Origin: B1 sp964355075
Lineage (GTDB): Bacteria; Bacteroidota; Bacteroidia; UKL13-3
Assembly (NCBI GenBank): GCA_964355075.1
Contig: CAYHCF010000012.1
Location: 1-64,000 of the forward strand
Direction: 5' to 3'
Length of the DNA stretch: 64,000 nt
In this document: in pieces, positions 23,001 to 31,497 of the stretch
Position numbering within the stretch: position 1 is the stretch's first letter
Layout of the letters: the number at the start of each line of letters is the position of its first letter
The notes under the pieces: generated by a model
Database searches by the model: none
Seen by the model: only the letters and a program-made list of their open reading frames with translations
Told to the model about the DNA's origin: nothing
Program-made: the position numbers and the translations under genes

Positions 23001-24497
23001 ATGAACAACTTATTATTTGGCATACTTACATTCGCTTTTTGTACTTTAGGTTATTATTTTTCATGGAAATATTGGGGCAGAGAAAACTATAAAATTGCGA
23101 TTTTATTTTTGATAGTTTGTGGCCTTGTACTGCGTATTTATACATCTACAGATTTTTTTCTACACAATTGGGATGAACGTTATCATGCGCTTGTTGCCAA
23201 AAATCTAATTCAACATCCTTTTATACCAACACTATACGATGATCCACTGTTACCCTATGATTATAAATCATGGGCTGGAAACCATATCTGGGTGCATAAG
23301 CAACCATTACCTTTATGGACAATGGCGGCAAGTATGTGGTTATTTGGCATAAATGAAATAGGATTGAGAATTCCATCCATTCTATTAACTACAATTGGAA
23401 TTTGGCTTACATTTTATATAGGAAGCTATTTTTTTAATAAAAAGACCGGTTACCTGGCAGCATTTTTTTATTCAATTAACGGGTTAATAGTTGAAATGAC
23501 AGGTGGCAGAGTTGCTACGGATCACATTGATATTTTCTTTTTATTCTTTGTTGAATTGGCGATTTTTTTTACCATTGTTTTCGCACAAAAAAAGAAAACG
23601 ATATTCAATGTTTTTGCAGGTATTAGCCTTGGTGCGGCAATTCTGAGCAAATGGTTGCCTGCTTTAGTCGTTCTCCCAATCTGGATTTTGATTATCATTG
23701 ATTCACATAACTTTAAAACAAAAACCATTATTTTTCAGTTTTTGGTTTTTCTCACAACCTGTGTAATAATTTTCCTGCCCTGGCAACTTTACATTTATAA
23801 AACATTTCCTGTTGAAACGGCATGGGAAGCCACCTTTAATTATAAACATATAACAGAAGTTCTGGATAAGCAAGGAGGTCCATTTTACTTTTTTATTGAA
23901 AAGATAAGAATTAATTACAATGATTTGATTTATCTGCCATTGATTTGGTTTCTATGGAAAACTGCAAAGAATTTGAATAATTTTAGGCATTTGGCGATAA
24001 CTATTTGGCTCTTAGTTCCTGTTCTTTTTTTCTCATTCGTAGAAACAAAGATGCAAGCATATATTCTTTTTATATCTCCTTCATTATTTATGATTACTGC
24101 TGAGTTTTGGGTAATGCTTTCCAGCTACAAAATGAATAATAAACCCAAATGGTTATACAATTTGATTCTATTTTTGATGATTGCCTTACCCATCCGATAT
24201 ACCATTGAGCGAATAAAACCTTTTGAAATAAGCGAACGTAGCCCGCAATGGGTAACTGACCTAAAAGACCTGAATCACAAAAATATTTCGAAAGGCGTAT
24301 TGATGAATTACGACAGACCCATTGAAGCAATGTTTTATACAAATCTAACCGTTTACGCTAATATACCGGATCGTCATGTAATTATTGATTTAATTGAAAA
24401 GGGGTATACGATATTGGTTAATGACAATGGAACTATTCCGGAAGATATTAAATCAATTAAAGGGGTAATCATTGAGCATTTAATTGTGCCTATATAA
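23001..24497 (+). CDS. Glycosyltransferase family 39 (ArnT/PMT-like) membrane protein
   Basis: 498-aa polytopic membrane protein with about ten hydrophobic segments. The first periplasmic loop carries 'HNWDERYHALVAKNL', the Asp/Glu motif of lipid-linked-sugar glycosyltransferases of the PMT/ArnT superfamily, followed by 'KPLPLW'-like 'HKQPLPLWTMAASMWLFG' and 'RIPSILLTTIGIW'. The family transfers sugars from polyprenyl-phosphate donors to proteins or lipids outside the inner membrane; the substrate here is unknown. The start codon follows directly after D words (GATGAGAAATGAGAAATAAG). Confidence 0.82.
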   Translation: MNNLLFGILTFAFCTLGYYFSWKYWGRENYKIAILFLIVCGLVLRIYTSTDFFLHNWDERYHALVAKNLIQHPFIPTLYDDPLLPYDYKSWAGNHIWVHKQPLPLWTMAASMWLFGINEIGLRIPSILLTTIGIWLTFYIGSYFFNKKTGYLAAFFYSINGLIVEMTGGRVATDHIDIFFLFFVELAIFFTIVFAQKKKTIFNVFAGISLGAAILSKWLPALVVLPIWILIIIDSHNFKTKTIIFQFLVFLTTCVIIFLPWQLYIYKTFPVETAWEATFNYKHITEVLDKQGGPFYFFIEKIRINYNDLIYLPLIWFLWKTAKNLNNFRHLAITIWLLVPVLFFSFVETKMQAYILFISPSLFMITAEFWVMLSSYKMNNKPKWLYNLILFLMIALPIRYTIERIKPFEISERSPQWVTDLKDLNHKNISKGVLMNYDRPIEAMFYTNLTVYANIPDRHVIIDLIEKGYTILVNDNGTIPEDIKSIKGVIIEHLIVPI

Positions 24498-24498
24498 A

Positions 24499-24858
24499 TT
24501 ATTCACTGCTCATGGTTACACTTGCACTACCTGATCCAAACTTGCCGGCAGGATTGGGTTTGCTGATTTTGACCTTAATAATTACCTCGCGGTCAATTAG
24601 AAGATTTGAAACTCTTTGCAGGATGGTTTTAGCCAAATCCTCAATAAAATCACGCTTTATCAGCATTTCTTCCTGCACAATCTCAAACAGATTCTCGTAG
24701 TTAATCAGGTTGTCAATCACCTTTAGATCCTTATCATCTGCTACTTCTTCATCAATCCAGAGATCTACTTTAAAAACTCCACCCCTCTCTTTCTCCTCTG
24801 AATACATACCGTGATGGGCGAAAAACTCCAGATTTTCCAAAGCTGTCTGTAACTTCAT
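24499..24858 (-). CDS. folB: Dihydroneopterin aldolase FolB
   Basis: 119-aa FolB-type protein. 'LENLEFFAHHGMYSEEKERGGVFKV' type N-terminus, the tetrahydropterin-binding block 'INYENLFEIVQEEM', 'FIEDLAKTILQRV' and 'VKISKPNPAGKFGSGSASV' are typical. It converts dihydroneopterin to 6-hydroxymethyl-dihydropterin in folate synthesis. It is the only minus-strand gene in this stretch, ending one base after the GT39 gene's end on the other strand (convergent). Confidence 0.9.
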   Translation of the reverse strand: MKLQTALENLEFFAHHGMYSEEKERGGVFKVDLWIDEEVADDKDLKVIDNLINYENLFEIVQEEMLIKRDFIEDLAKTILQRVSNLLIDREVIIKVKISKPNPAGKFGSGSASVTMSSE

Positions 24859-24949
24859 GATTTATGATTTTAAACTCTGTACAAAATAGCTAAATTCGCA
24901 GCGGTTAAAAAAATAATTCCCATTTTATCATAAAAGAAACATATTTAGC

Positions 24950-26164
24950 ATGAACCAATCAAGTGATTTTAAAAAAGCAAGTAAGCAAGATTTATATCAG
25001 CATCACGATTATTATCTGATGGATGAGTTATTAACGGAAGAACATAAATTAATTCGTGCCACAGTAAGAGATTTTGTTAAGAAAGAAATCTCACCCATCA
25101 TTGAAGATGCCGCCCAAAGAGCCGCCTTTCCACATTATTTAATTAAAGGAATGGCCGATGTAGGTTCATTCGGAGCCCAGTTGCCTGCTGAATATGGTTG
25201 TGCCGGATTGGATTATATCAGTTATGGTGTGATTATGCAAGAACTGGAACGTTGTGATTCCGGGATACGATCAACCGCCTCCGTTCAGGGCAGTTTGGTG
25301 ATGTATCCTATTTATAAATTTGGTTCAGAGGAACAAAAGCATAAATACCTGCCTAAACTGGCATCAGGCGAAATAATGGGTTGCTTTGGATTAACAGAAC
25401 CCGATCATGGCAGTAACCCCGGTGGAATGGTAAGTAATATTAAAGATGCCGGTGATGGCAAAAATGTGATTTTAAATGGAGCCAAAATGTGGATTAGCAA
25501 TTCGCCTTTTGCAGATATCGCAGTAGTTTGGGCTAAAAATGAAAAAGGTATCATTAAAGGAATGATTGTTGAACGCGGAATGCCAGGTTTTACCACACCC
25601 GAAACGCATAACAAATGGAGCTTGCGTGCCAGTGCCACGGGCGAATTGGTGTTTAATGATGTTCTGGTTCCTATAGAAAATATTTTTCCGCATGTGGAAG
25701 GATTGAAAGGTCCCTTAACCTGTCTGAATTCGGCCCGTTATGGCATAAGTTGGGGGGTAATTGGAGCAGCACTCGATTGTTATGATACTGCGTTAAGATA
25801 TGCAAAAGAACGCCATCAGTTTGGAAGACCCATTGCAGGATTTCAGTTACAGCAAAAGAAATTAGCTGAAATGATTACCGAAATTACCAAAGCACAAATG
25901 CTTACCTGGCGTTTAGGCGTTTTGATGAATGAAGGCAGAGCAACGCCGGCACAAATCAGCATGGCTAAACGGAATAATGTGGATATGGCCTGCACCATAG
26001 CGCGCAATGCCCGTCAAATGTTAGGCGGTATGGGTATTACCGGCGAATATTCAATTATGCGCCATATGATGAATCTGGAATCGGTAATAACTTACGAAGG
26101 CACCCATGATATTCATTTGCTGATAACAGGGATGGATATTACGGGTGAAAATGCTTTTAGTTGA
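24950..26164 (+). CDS. Acyl-CoA dehydrogenase, glutaryl-CoA dehydrogenase-like
   Basis: 404-aa flavoprotein acyl-CoA dehydrogenase. 'LLTEEHKLIRATVRDFVKKE' at the N-terminus, 'CFGLTEPDHGSNPGGM' (FAD/substrate loop), 'RHQFGRPIAGFQLQQKKLA' and the catalytic Glu383 in 'TYEGTHDIH'. The glutamate position, 'ERCDSGIRSTASVQGSLVMYPI' context and C-terminal 'GMDITGENAF' match the glutaryl-CoA dehydrogenase branch (lysine/tryptophan breakdown), which converts glutaryl-CoA to crotonyl-CoA. Exact substrate is inferred. D words begin at its stop codon (TTGAGCTAGAGATGAGAG). Confidence 0.88.
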   Translation: MNQSSDFKKASKQDLYQHHDYYLMDELLTEEHKLIRATVRDFVKKEISPIIEDAAQRAAFPHYLIKGMADVGSFGAQLPAEYGCAGLDYISYGVIMQELERCDSGIRSTASVQGSLVMYPIYKFGSEEQKHKYLPKLASGEIMGCFGLTEPDHGSNPGGMVSNIKDAGDGKNVILNGAKMWISNSPFADIAVVWAKNEKGIIKGMIVERGMPGFTTPETHNKWSLRASATGELVFNDVLVPIENIFPHVEGLKGPLTCLNSARYGISWGVIGAALDCYDTALRYAKERHQFGRPIAGFQLQQKKLAEMITEITKAQMLTWRLGVLMNEGRATPAQISMAKRNNVDMACTIARNARQMLGGMGITGEYSIMRHMMNLESVITYEGTHDIHLLITGMDITGENAFS

Positions 26165-26349
26165 GCTAGAGATGAGAGATGAGAAGCGAGATGACAATGC
26201 CTAAATTCGGTTGATCGTTTTTACTTTCTTTGCGCCTTCCCGCCTTTGTGGCCATAAAAATTTGTTTCTTAGTTTCTTCGTAGCCAAGAAACTAGTCGCT
26301 AATTGAACTTGCTTTAATAAATTGCTTTCGATTTTAAAAATATAACAAT
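26165..26349. repeat. D words and an H-like segment
   Basis: GCTAGAGATGAGAGATGAGA near 26164-26190, then TTTGCGCCTTCCCGCCTTTG with TTTGTTTCTTAGTTTCTTCG, a diverged version of the H segment of 1.9-4.5 kb. No gene. Confidence 0.6.
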
Positions 26350-27753
26350 ATGTATGTAATAAAATTTGGTACCGACGGCTGGAGAGGAATTATTGCCGAC
26401 GAGTTTACCGTAGAAAATGTAAGGCGTGTTGCCCAGGGAACCGCCACTTATATCACACAAAATTTTGCTTCCAATCTAAGCATCGTAATTGGCCATGATT
26501 GCCGTTTTGCCGGCGAATTATTTGCCGAAAATACTGCCAGGATTATGTGTGCAAATGGCATCAAAGTAAAAATGTCAAAGGGTTTTGTATCTACCCCTAT
26601 GATAAGCTTGGGTGCTGTAAAATATGGCGCTGCGCTGGGTGTAATCATCACAGCTTCACACAATCCACCTGCCTATAATGGATACAAACTTAAAGCGCAT
26701 TATGGCGGCCCAAGCAACCCGAAGGTTATTGATGCCGTTGAAAATGCAATTCCTGAAACAGTTATGCTGAACCTAAAACCTTTCACTGAATACATTGCCG
26801 ATGGAATGATTGAATATGTTGATCTGGAAACCTTATATGTGAATGAAATTGAGAGCAAATTTGATTTGAAAACCATTAAATCAAGTGGTTTGGAATTTGC
26901 TTATGATGCCATGTATGGCGCAGGTCAAAATGTAATGCGCCGTTTATTTCCTGAAATTACCTTATTGCATTGCGATTATAACCCGGGATTTGATGGTCAG
27001 GCTCCGGAACCGATTGATAAAAATTTAGGAGAATTCAGGGACTTAATAAAAGTATGTGAGGATATTGATTGCGGTTTGGTTACCGATGGAGATGCGGATC
27101 GGATTGGACTTTATAACAAAGCAGGAAAGTTTGTCGATTCGCACCATATCCTGTTATTATTGGTGCATTATCTGTGTAAATATAAAGGCATGAGTGGTAA
27201 AGTGATTACTACTTTTAGTGCAACCTCAAAACTTACCCAATTAGCAAAAGCCTATGGTTTGGATATTGAAATAACCAAAATCGGATTTAAATACATCTGT
27301 GAAAAAATGGTTACTGAAAATGTTTTGGTGGGTGGAGAGGAAAGCGGCGGTATTGCCATTAAAGGGTTTATTCCTGAACGCGACGGGATTTGGATAGGTC
27401 TTACGCTCTGGGAGTTTATGGCCACAAGCGGAAAGAGTTTAGATGCCTTAATACAGGAAGTATATGATGTAGTAGGAAGTTTTGCCATGGGCCGGATTGA
27501 TTTACATATCACCGAAGAAATTAAACAAAAAGTTTTGGCAAATTGTGAGGCCGGTAAATACACTTCATTTGGACCTTACAAAATTGAAAAAGTAGAAACC
27601 ATTGATGGCTATAAATTTCACCTGGGCAACGGCGAATGGGTGATGATTCGTGCCAGTGGTACCGAGCCGGTTTTACGTGTTTACAGCGAAAGCGATACTG
27701 ATGAAAATGCCGCCAAAATTTTGGAAGCCACTAAAGCTGGTATTCTAAGCTAG
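26350..27753 (+). CDS. Phosphoglucomutase/phosphomannomutase family protein
   Basis: 467-aa alpha-D-phosphohexomutase. Domain 1 carries 'FGTDGWRGIIADEF' and the phosphoserine loop 'TASHNPPAYNGYK'; domain 2 has the metal loop 'DGDADRIG'; domain 3 has the sugar loop 'GGEESGGI'; domain 4 has 'RASGTEPVLRVYSE'. All four catalytic elements are present. It interconverts hexose 1- and 6-phosphates, supplying sugar nucleotide synthesis; glucose, mannose or glucosamine specificity cannot be decided. The stop TAG lies in an AGCTAG junction of repeat D. Confidence 0.92.
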   Translation: MYVIKFGTDGWRGIIADEFTVENVRRVAQGTATYITQNFASNLSIVIGHDCRFAGELFAENTARIMCANGIKVKMSKGFVSTPMISLGAVKYGAALGVIITASHNPPAYNGYKLKAHYGGPSNPKVIDAVENAIPETVMLNLKPFTEYIADGMIEYVDLETLYVNEIESKFDLKTIKSSGLEFAYDAMYGAGQNVMRRLFPEITLLHCDYNPGFDGQAPEPIDKNLGEFRDLIKVCEDIDCGLVTDGDADRIGLYNKAGKFVDSHHILLLLVHYLCKYKGMSGKVITTFSATSKLTQLAKAYGLDIEITKIGFKYICEKMVTENVLVGGEESGGIAIKGFIPERDGIWIGLTLWEFMATSGKSLDALIQEVYDVVGSFAMGRIDLHITEEIKQKVLANCEAGKYTSFGPYKIEKVETIDGYKFHLGNGEWVMIRASGTEPVLRVYSESDTDENAAKILEATKAGILS

Positions 27754-27788
27754 AATTGAGAAATGGGAAATGGGAAATGGGATTTCTT
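27754..27788 (+). repeat. Repeat D arm left of the four-helix-bundle gene
   Basis: TTGAGAAATGGGAAATGGGA type words following AGCTAG. Inverted D words occur on the other side of the gene, from about 28310. Confidence 0.65.
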
Positions 27789-28169
27789 TTATTTCCAGTT
27801 TTCTGCATTTTTTTGCATGTTTACCAGCATACCTATTATGTTTTCGCAATCAATAAACAATTCTGCAACGGTCTCTTTGTTTGCATATCCACAAGCCTCA
27901 GAATACAACAGCCAATTTTGTGTTTCGGATGCTTCTCCTTCAGCACCATTTAGCGAAGAGGAGAATGATTTTGGATATTTCCTTTTTCGATAAGATTCAG
28001 CTATTTGACCGGAAACAGATCGAGATGAACGCCTTATTTGATCGGTAAGTGAATAAATTTCGTCTCTGGGAAAAGATTTCGTCAAGTGGAATATTCTCAT
28101 ACTCACCTCAAATGATTTTTGATAAACCCTTAAATCTCTGAAACTATTAATTATTTTTTTGTTTTCCAT
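27789..28169 (-). CDS. Four-helix-bundle protein (23S rRNA intervening-sequence protein family)
   Basis: 126-aa S23/IVP-type four-helix-bundle protein. 'FRDLRVYQKSFEVSMRIFHLT', 'DEIYSLTDQIRRSSRSVSGQIAESYRKR' and 'LNGAEGEASETQNWLLYSEACGY' are diagnostic. Relatives were first found encoded in intervening sequences of 23S rRNA genes and occur as scattered multicopy genes in Bacteroidota. The molecular role is unknown. No rRNA sequence is seen around it here. It lies between D words oriented as inverted arms. Confidence 0.88.
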   Translation of the reverse strand: MENKKIINSFRDLRVYQKSFEVSMRIFHLTKSFPRDEIYSLTDQIRRSSRSVSGQIAESYRKRKYPKSFSSSLNGAEGEASETQNWLLYSEACGYANKETVAELFIDCENIIGMLVNMQKNAENWK

Positions 28170-28520
28170 TAAGCGAATTTAAAAATATTGATCCTTTTAA
28201 ATCCTTTAACATGGCCTACCAATTTCTAATTTCAACTTTATCCTCAATAAAACCTAACAAAAACAAATCCTGAATCTGGTATTTTTTTTCACAACTACCC
28301 ATATTTCCGCAACAATCCCATTCTCATTTCCCATATCTAGCTTCCCATCCAATCTCATCTCTCATTTCACATTTCCCCTTTCTAGCTTCCTATTTCTAGT
28401 TCCCCTCCAATCATCTCATCTCTCATCTCTCATTTCCCCTTTCTAGCTTCCATCTCATCTCTCATCTCTCATTTCCCATATCTAGCTTCCCCTTTCTAGC
28501 TTCCCCTTTCTATCTCCCCT
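28170..28520. repeat. AT-rich spacer and pyrimidine-rich repeat D array
   Basis: 28170-28300 shows nothing recognisable. From about 28310 to 28520 the plus strand is nearly all C/T, made of TCTCATCTCTCATTTCCC and TATCTAGCTTCCC words. It forms the C-terminus and stop codon of the minus-strand gene beginning at 29564. Confidence 0.75.
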
Positions 28521-29564
28521 CATCACCCCAATCCTACCCTTCCCTCCTGCAAGAAAAACAGCGTTTCCCCGCTTGGCTTTTTTTACTACATGAAAGGATT
28601 CATTGCTGATCGTCATCCAGCCATTTTCAGTTAGAATATCAACTCCTGAAGTCCCACAGGCAAAGGCTTTACAGTGTTTTGATTGTATATTAATCATTTC
28701 AATTCCGGAACGATAACCTTTTACGTTAAAGCTCTTTTTTGCCGCTTTCATCATCGGGAAATAAGCCGTATTTGCAGAATCAATTTTATCGTTTATATAA
28801 TCACCACCTACTACAATAATTTGATTTTTATCCCGGGCAAATGAAAACGCGCCAGCACTCTTCTTATTTAAACAAAACTCGGGAATAGGTCTATAATTCC
28901 ATTTATTATCTGCTGATTTATGGATAAACCTTGAACTGTTTCCACCACTTACAAATGCAAATTCATTTTTCCCATAACACCTCAAACTGGTTCCACTTGC
29001 TGCAAATACCGCTTCGTTATCCAATGCAATTGGCGTATGGCTGGTATCTAAAAATTTCCAGCTTTCACCTCCGTCATGGGTTTCAGCCAAAACAAAATGA
29101 TGATGAATGGGGTCACCCAAAACAACCCCATGTTTTGAATCCCAAAAATCCAAGGCATCTAAAAACATTTCGGGCAAGGTGTCTTTAAAAACTTCTTTCC
29201 AGCTTTCTCCCCCATCGCTCGTTTTTAAAATATAGGCAGGCGAACCACTGCTCATCATAACCGCATTCTGAGCATCAAAGGCTTCGATGTCCCGGAAATC
29301 ACTATTAGGATATTTTTCAAGTTGCCTGAACTCAAATGATTTTCCGCCATCCCGGCTTCTTGCAAATGTACCTCTGCTTCCGCTTACCCATATCGTATGG
29401 TCATCAACAACAGATAATCCTCTGAAGGATGTTTTTGATAAACTTACCCCATTGCCTACAATAAAATGATTGCTATCAATGAGTGCAATACTTACCTGAG
29501 CATTGGCATTGATGAACAGGAAATAAAATAAAATGATACACAGTAACGCCAACTTTTTCATCAA
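28482..29564 (-). CDS. Secreted Ycf48-like/BNR repeat beta-propeller protein
   Basis: 360-aa exported protein with an N-terminal signal peptide ('LALLCIILFYFLFINANA'). Repeated blades such as 'SGSRGTFARSRDGGKSFEF', 'ILKTSDGGESWKEVF' and 'LAETHDGGESWKFLD' carry the DGGxSW Asp-box of Ycf48/sialidase-like propellers. Bacteroidota relatives are often annotated as oxidoreductases without proof; the function is unknown. The C-terminal residues 'RGDRKGKLERGS' and the stop TAG (in GGAAGCTAG) are translated from the D array, so the original end was probably replaced. Confidence 0.8.
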   Translation of the reverse strand: MMKKLALLCIILFYFLFINANAQVSIALIDSNHFIVGNGVSLSKTSFRGLSVVDDHTIWVSGSRGTFARSRDGGKSFEFRQLEKYPNSDFRDIEAFDAQNAVMMSSGSPAYILKTSDGGESWKEVFKDTLPEMFLDALDFWDSKHGVVLGDPIHHHFVLAETHDGGESWKFLDTSHTPIALDNEAVFAASGTSLRCYGKNEFAFVSGGNSSRFIHKSADNKWNYRPIPEFCLNKKSAGAFSFARDKNQIIVVGGDYINDKIDSANTAYFPMMKAAKKSFNVKGYRSGIEMINIQSKHCKAFACGTSGVDILTENGWMTISNESFHVVKKAKRGNAVFLAGGKGRIGVMRGDRKGKLERGS

Positions 29565-29750
29565 CCAAATCTATATTAATTTTTTAAGGAACCCAAAGTC
29601 ATTCAAAGTTTTATCATTTGTCGGGTTCAAAATATTTGTTGAAAATTTCAAAAATAAAAGAGTGAATCAGATATCCGAAAAAAAAATAAACTGTCTTCTT
29701 AAGACGTTGGAATTCTCATTCAAATAATTACTTTCGTTAAAAATTTCATT

Positions 29751-30173
29751 ATGAAAACAAGTATTACTCCTTTTTCGATACTTTTTGGATTGACTATGAT
29801 CCTATTTTCATCGTGCAGTAAAGGCACAGATACGGTTACTCCTTTTGTTAATCCAAATCCGAATGATACAACCAATTCCACTTTAGTGGCAACCTGGCAG
29901 ACAGGCCACCTAACAACAGACTACACTTTATATATGCCGGCCGCAAAAACCTATAATATTTCGCAAAACGGAGTGAATCTGGAGAATGGCACCTTCAGTT
30001 TTAATGATTCGCTTATTACTTTTAATCCGATCAAAAGCACCTCTTTTAGCTGTACCGGCAAATCAGGAACCTATCGTTATAAAATTGTGCTGAAATCATT
30101 GACACTTACCAAAAAAACTGACCTTTGCACAAAACGGCTTCCAGTCTTGGCATTGGCCTGGGCCACAGAATAA
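29751..30173 (+). CDS. Small secreted lipoprotein, unknown function
   Basis: 140-aa lipoprotein. The signal peptide ends in a lipobox-like 'LFSSC' with Cys22, followed by a Thr/Asn/Pro-rich linker ('TPFVNPNPNDTTNST'). The rest, with 'TWQTGHLTTDYTLYM' and paired cysteines (two before the C-terminus), looks like a small beta-barrel or lipocalin-like domain common in Bacteroidota lipoproteins, but no family can be assigned. TACTTTCG near 29729 with TTGG about 20 bases before it may be the promoter. Confidence 0.65.
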   Translation: MKTSITPFSILFGLTMILFSSCSKGTDTVTPFVNPNPNDTTNSTLVATWQTGHLTTDYTLYMPAAKTYNISQNGVNLENGTFSFNDSLITFNPIKSTSFSCTGKSGTYRYKIVLKSLTLTKKTDLCTKRLPVLALAWATE

Positions 30174-30401
30174 CAAAATCAACCCGGAAATTTTTAACGT
30201 TTACCTACCACCAGATTTTATTTTTCACCTATAACGCAATCCATTTTAGGTTCAGGTTTGGTGTTTGCCTGAAAATGGATATTCTACATTTAATTTTCCG
30301 GATAAATATCATCGCAGGTGCTCGCGTGTTTTCACAAAATATAACGTTATGAGAAACAATCCTTCGGCAGGCTCAGGATGACAGGTGCTCGCGTCATTAA
30401 A

Positions 30402-30501
30402 NNNNNNNNNNNNNNNNNNNNNNNNNNNNNNNNNNNNNNNNNNNNNNNNNNNNNNNNNNNNNNNNNNNNNNNNNNNNNNNNNNNNNNNNNNNNNNNNNNN
30501 N
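30402..30501. other. Scaffold gap (100 N)
   Basis: Exactly 100 N. The sequence left of it ends in the same CGTCATTAAA that closes each tandem unit on the right, so the gap most likely hides further copies; true length unknown. Confidence 0.95.
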
Positions 30502-30635
30502 AATTATTAGCGTTCATGAAAGACAATCCTTCGACAGGCTCAGGATGACAGGTGCTCGCGTCATTAAAAATTATTAGCGTTCATGAAAGACAATCCTTCG
30601 ACAGGCTCAGGATGACAGGTGCTTGGGCGTTATGG
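30502..30635 (+). repeat. 67-bp tandem repeat with embedded A arm
   Basis: The unit from AATTATTAGCGTTCATGAAA to GCGTCATTAAA is at 30502-30568, and again from 30569, diverging after GGTGCT. It contains CCTTCGACAGGCTCAGGATG. There is no unique spacer, so it is not a CRISPR. Confidence 0.85.
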
Positions 30636-31056
30636 TGTATTTGAGGAAGCACCAATATATTCAAGTTTTTCGCACTTGTCATGGTGAGCTTGTCGAACCA
30701 TCCACACCTGGTTCAGAATGCTTGTCATGGTGAGCTTGCCGAACCATTCACAGGTTGTTCAGAATGCTTGGATATAGTAATGCTACATCAAAAATATTTT
30801 AATGCAAATATACAAAACCCGAATGTGTATCCCGAAAAATTTACAAGAGGCTGTAGGTTCTCACGTTTGGGGACGAGACTCGCCATTCCGAGATAGTAAA
30901 ACAAGTGGTTTGAGGGGTTTGCTTTATACCATTTTTTCTTTCAGATGCAATATTGCTGCAATATTAACTGTGGAAAAGGCCTTCATAAAATGCCTGATAA
31001 ATTGGCTACCTTGCCTGCTTACAAATTCTGATTTCAGAAATTAATCAAGCTAAAAA

Positions 31057-31497
31057 ATGGCCAGAATCAAATTAGTACTTCCTGAAAATTTTCCATTCCT
31101 TACCCAGGTCAAAATTCGAATTTCAGATATCAATTATGGAAACCACCTGGCGAATCACGTCTATTTAGAAATGATGCAGGAAGCCCGCATGCAGTTTTTA
31201 ATGAGTTATGGATATTCTGAAAAAAACCTGGGTGGCAAAGGCTTAATTATGGGGGATACTGCCATTGTATTTAAACAGGAATGCTTCTATGGAGATGTGT
31301 TGAACATTGCTGTAACTGCCGTTGATTTTGGAGTTAGAAGCTTCGACTTGCTTTATCAGTTTACCCGCGAGTTAGACGGAGCCCTTGTATGCAAGGCAAA
31401 AACCGGTATGGTGTGTTTTGATTATGAAATTAAAAAAACCTGTGGGGTGCCAGAAGAATTCAGAAAATTATTTGAAACTTTACCAGATCAGTTATGA
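31057..31497 (+). CDS. Acyl-CoA thioesterase, hotdog (4HBT) fold
   Basis: 146-aa thioesterase of the YbgC/FadM-like hotdog group. 'VKIRISDINYGNHLANHVYLEMMQEARMQFL' contains the catalytic Asp region of the family (D in 'ISDINYGNH'), followed by 'FYGDVLNIAVTAVDFGVRSFDLLYQ'. It hydrolyses acyl-CoA thioesters; the substrate is unknown. The stop overlaps the rnr start by 4 bases (ATGA), so both are co-transcribed. Confidence 0.85.
   Translation: MARIKLVLPENFPFLTQVKIRISDINYGNHLANHVYLEMMQEARMQFLMSYGYSEKNLGGKGLIMGDTAIVFKQECFYGDVLNIAVTAVDFGVRSFDLLYQFTRELDGALVCKAKTGMVCFDYEIKKTCGVPEEFRKLFETLPDQL

Larger units (their letters stand above)
30174..31056. repeat. Gene-free tract with hairpin, repeats and scaffold gap
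   Basis: A hairpin (TCCATTTT and CAGG against CCTGAAAATGGA) lies near 30238-30281. A-type arms with GGTGCTCGCGTCATTAAA follow, then 100 N, a 67-bp tandem repeat, and two GTCATGGTGAGCTTG arms at about 30678 and 30725. From 30790 to 31056 nothing recognisable is present. ORFs in this tract read repeats and are rejected. Confidence 0.7.

Noticed and set aside
27789..28169. rRNA locus around the 23S intervening-sequence-type protein
   Set aside because: No rRNA-like sequence is seen on either side; the gene is a free-standing member of the family.
30502..30635. Possible CRISPR array
   Set aside because: The 67-bp units are direct tandem repeats without unique spacers, and no cas gene is near.
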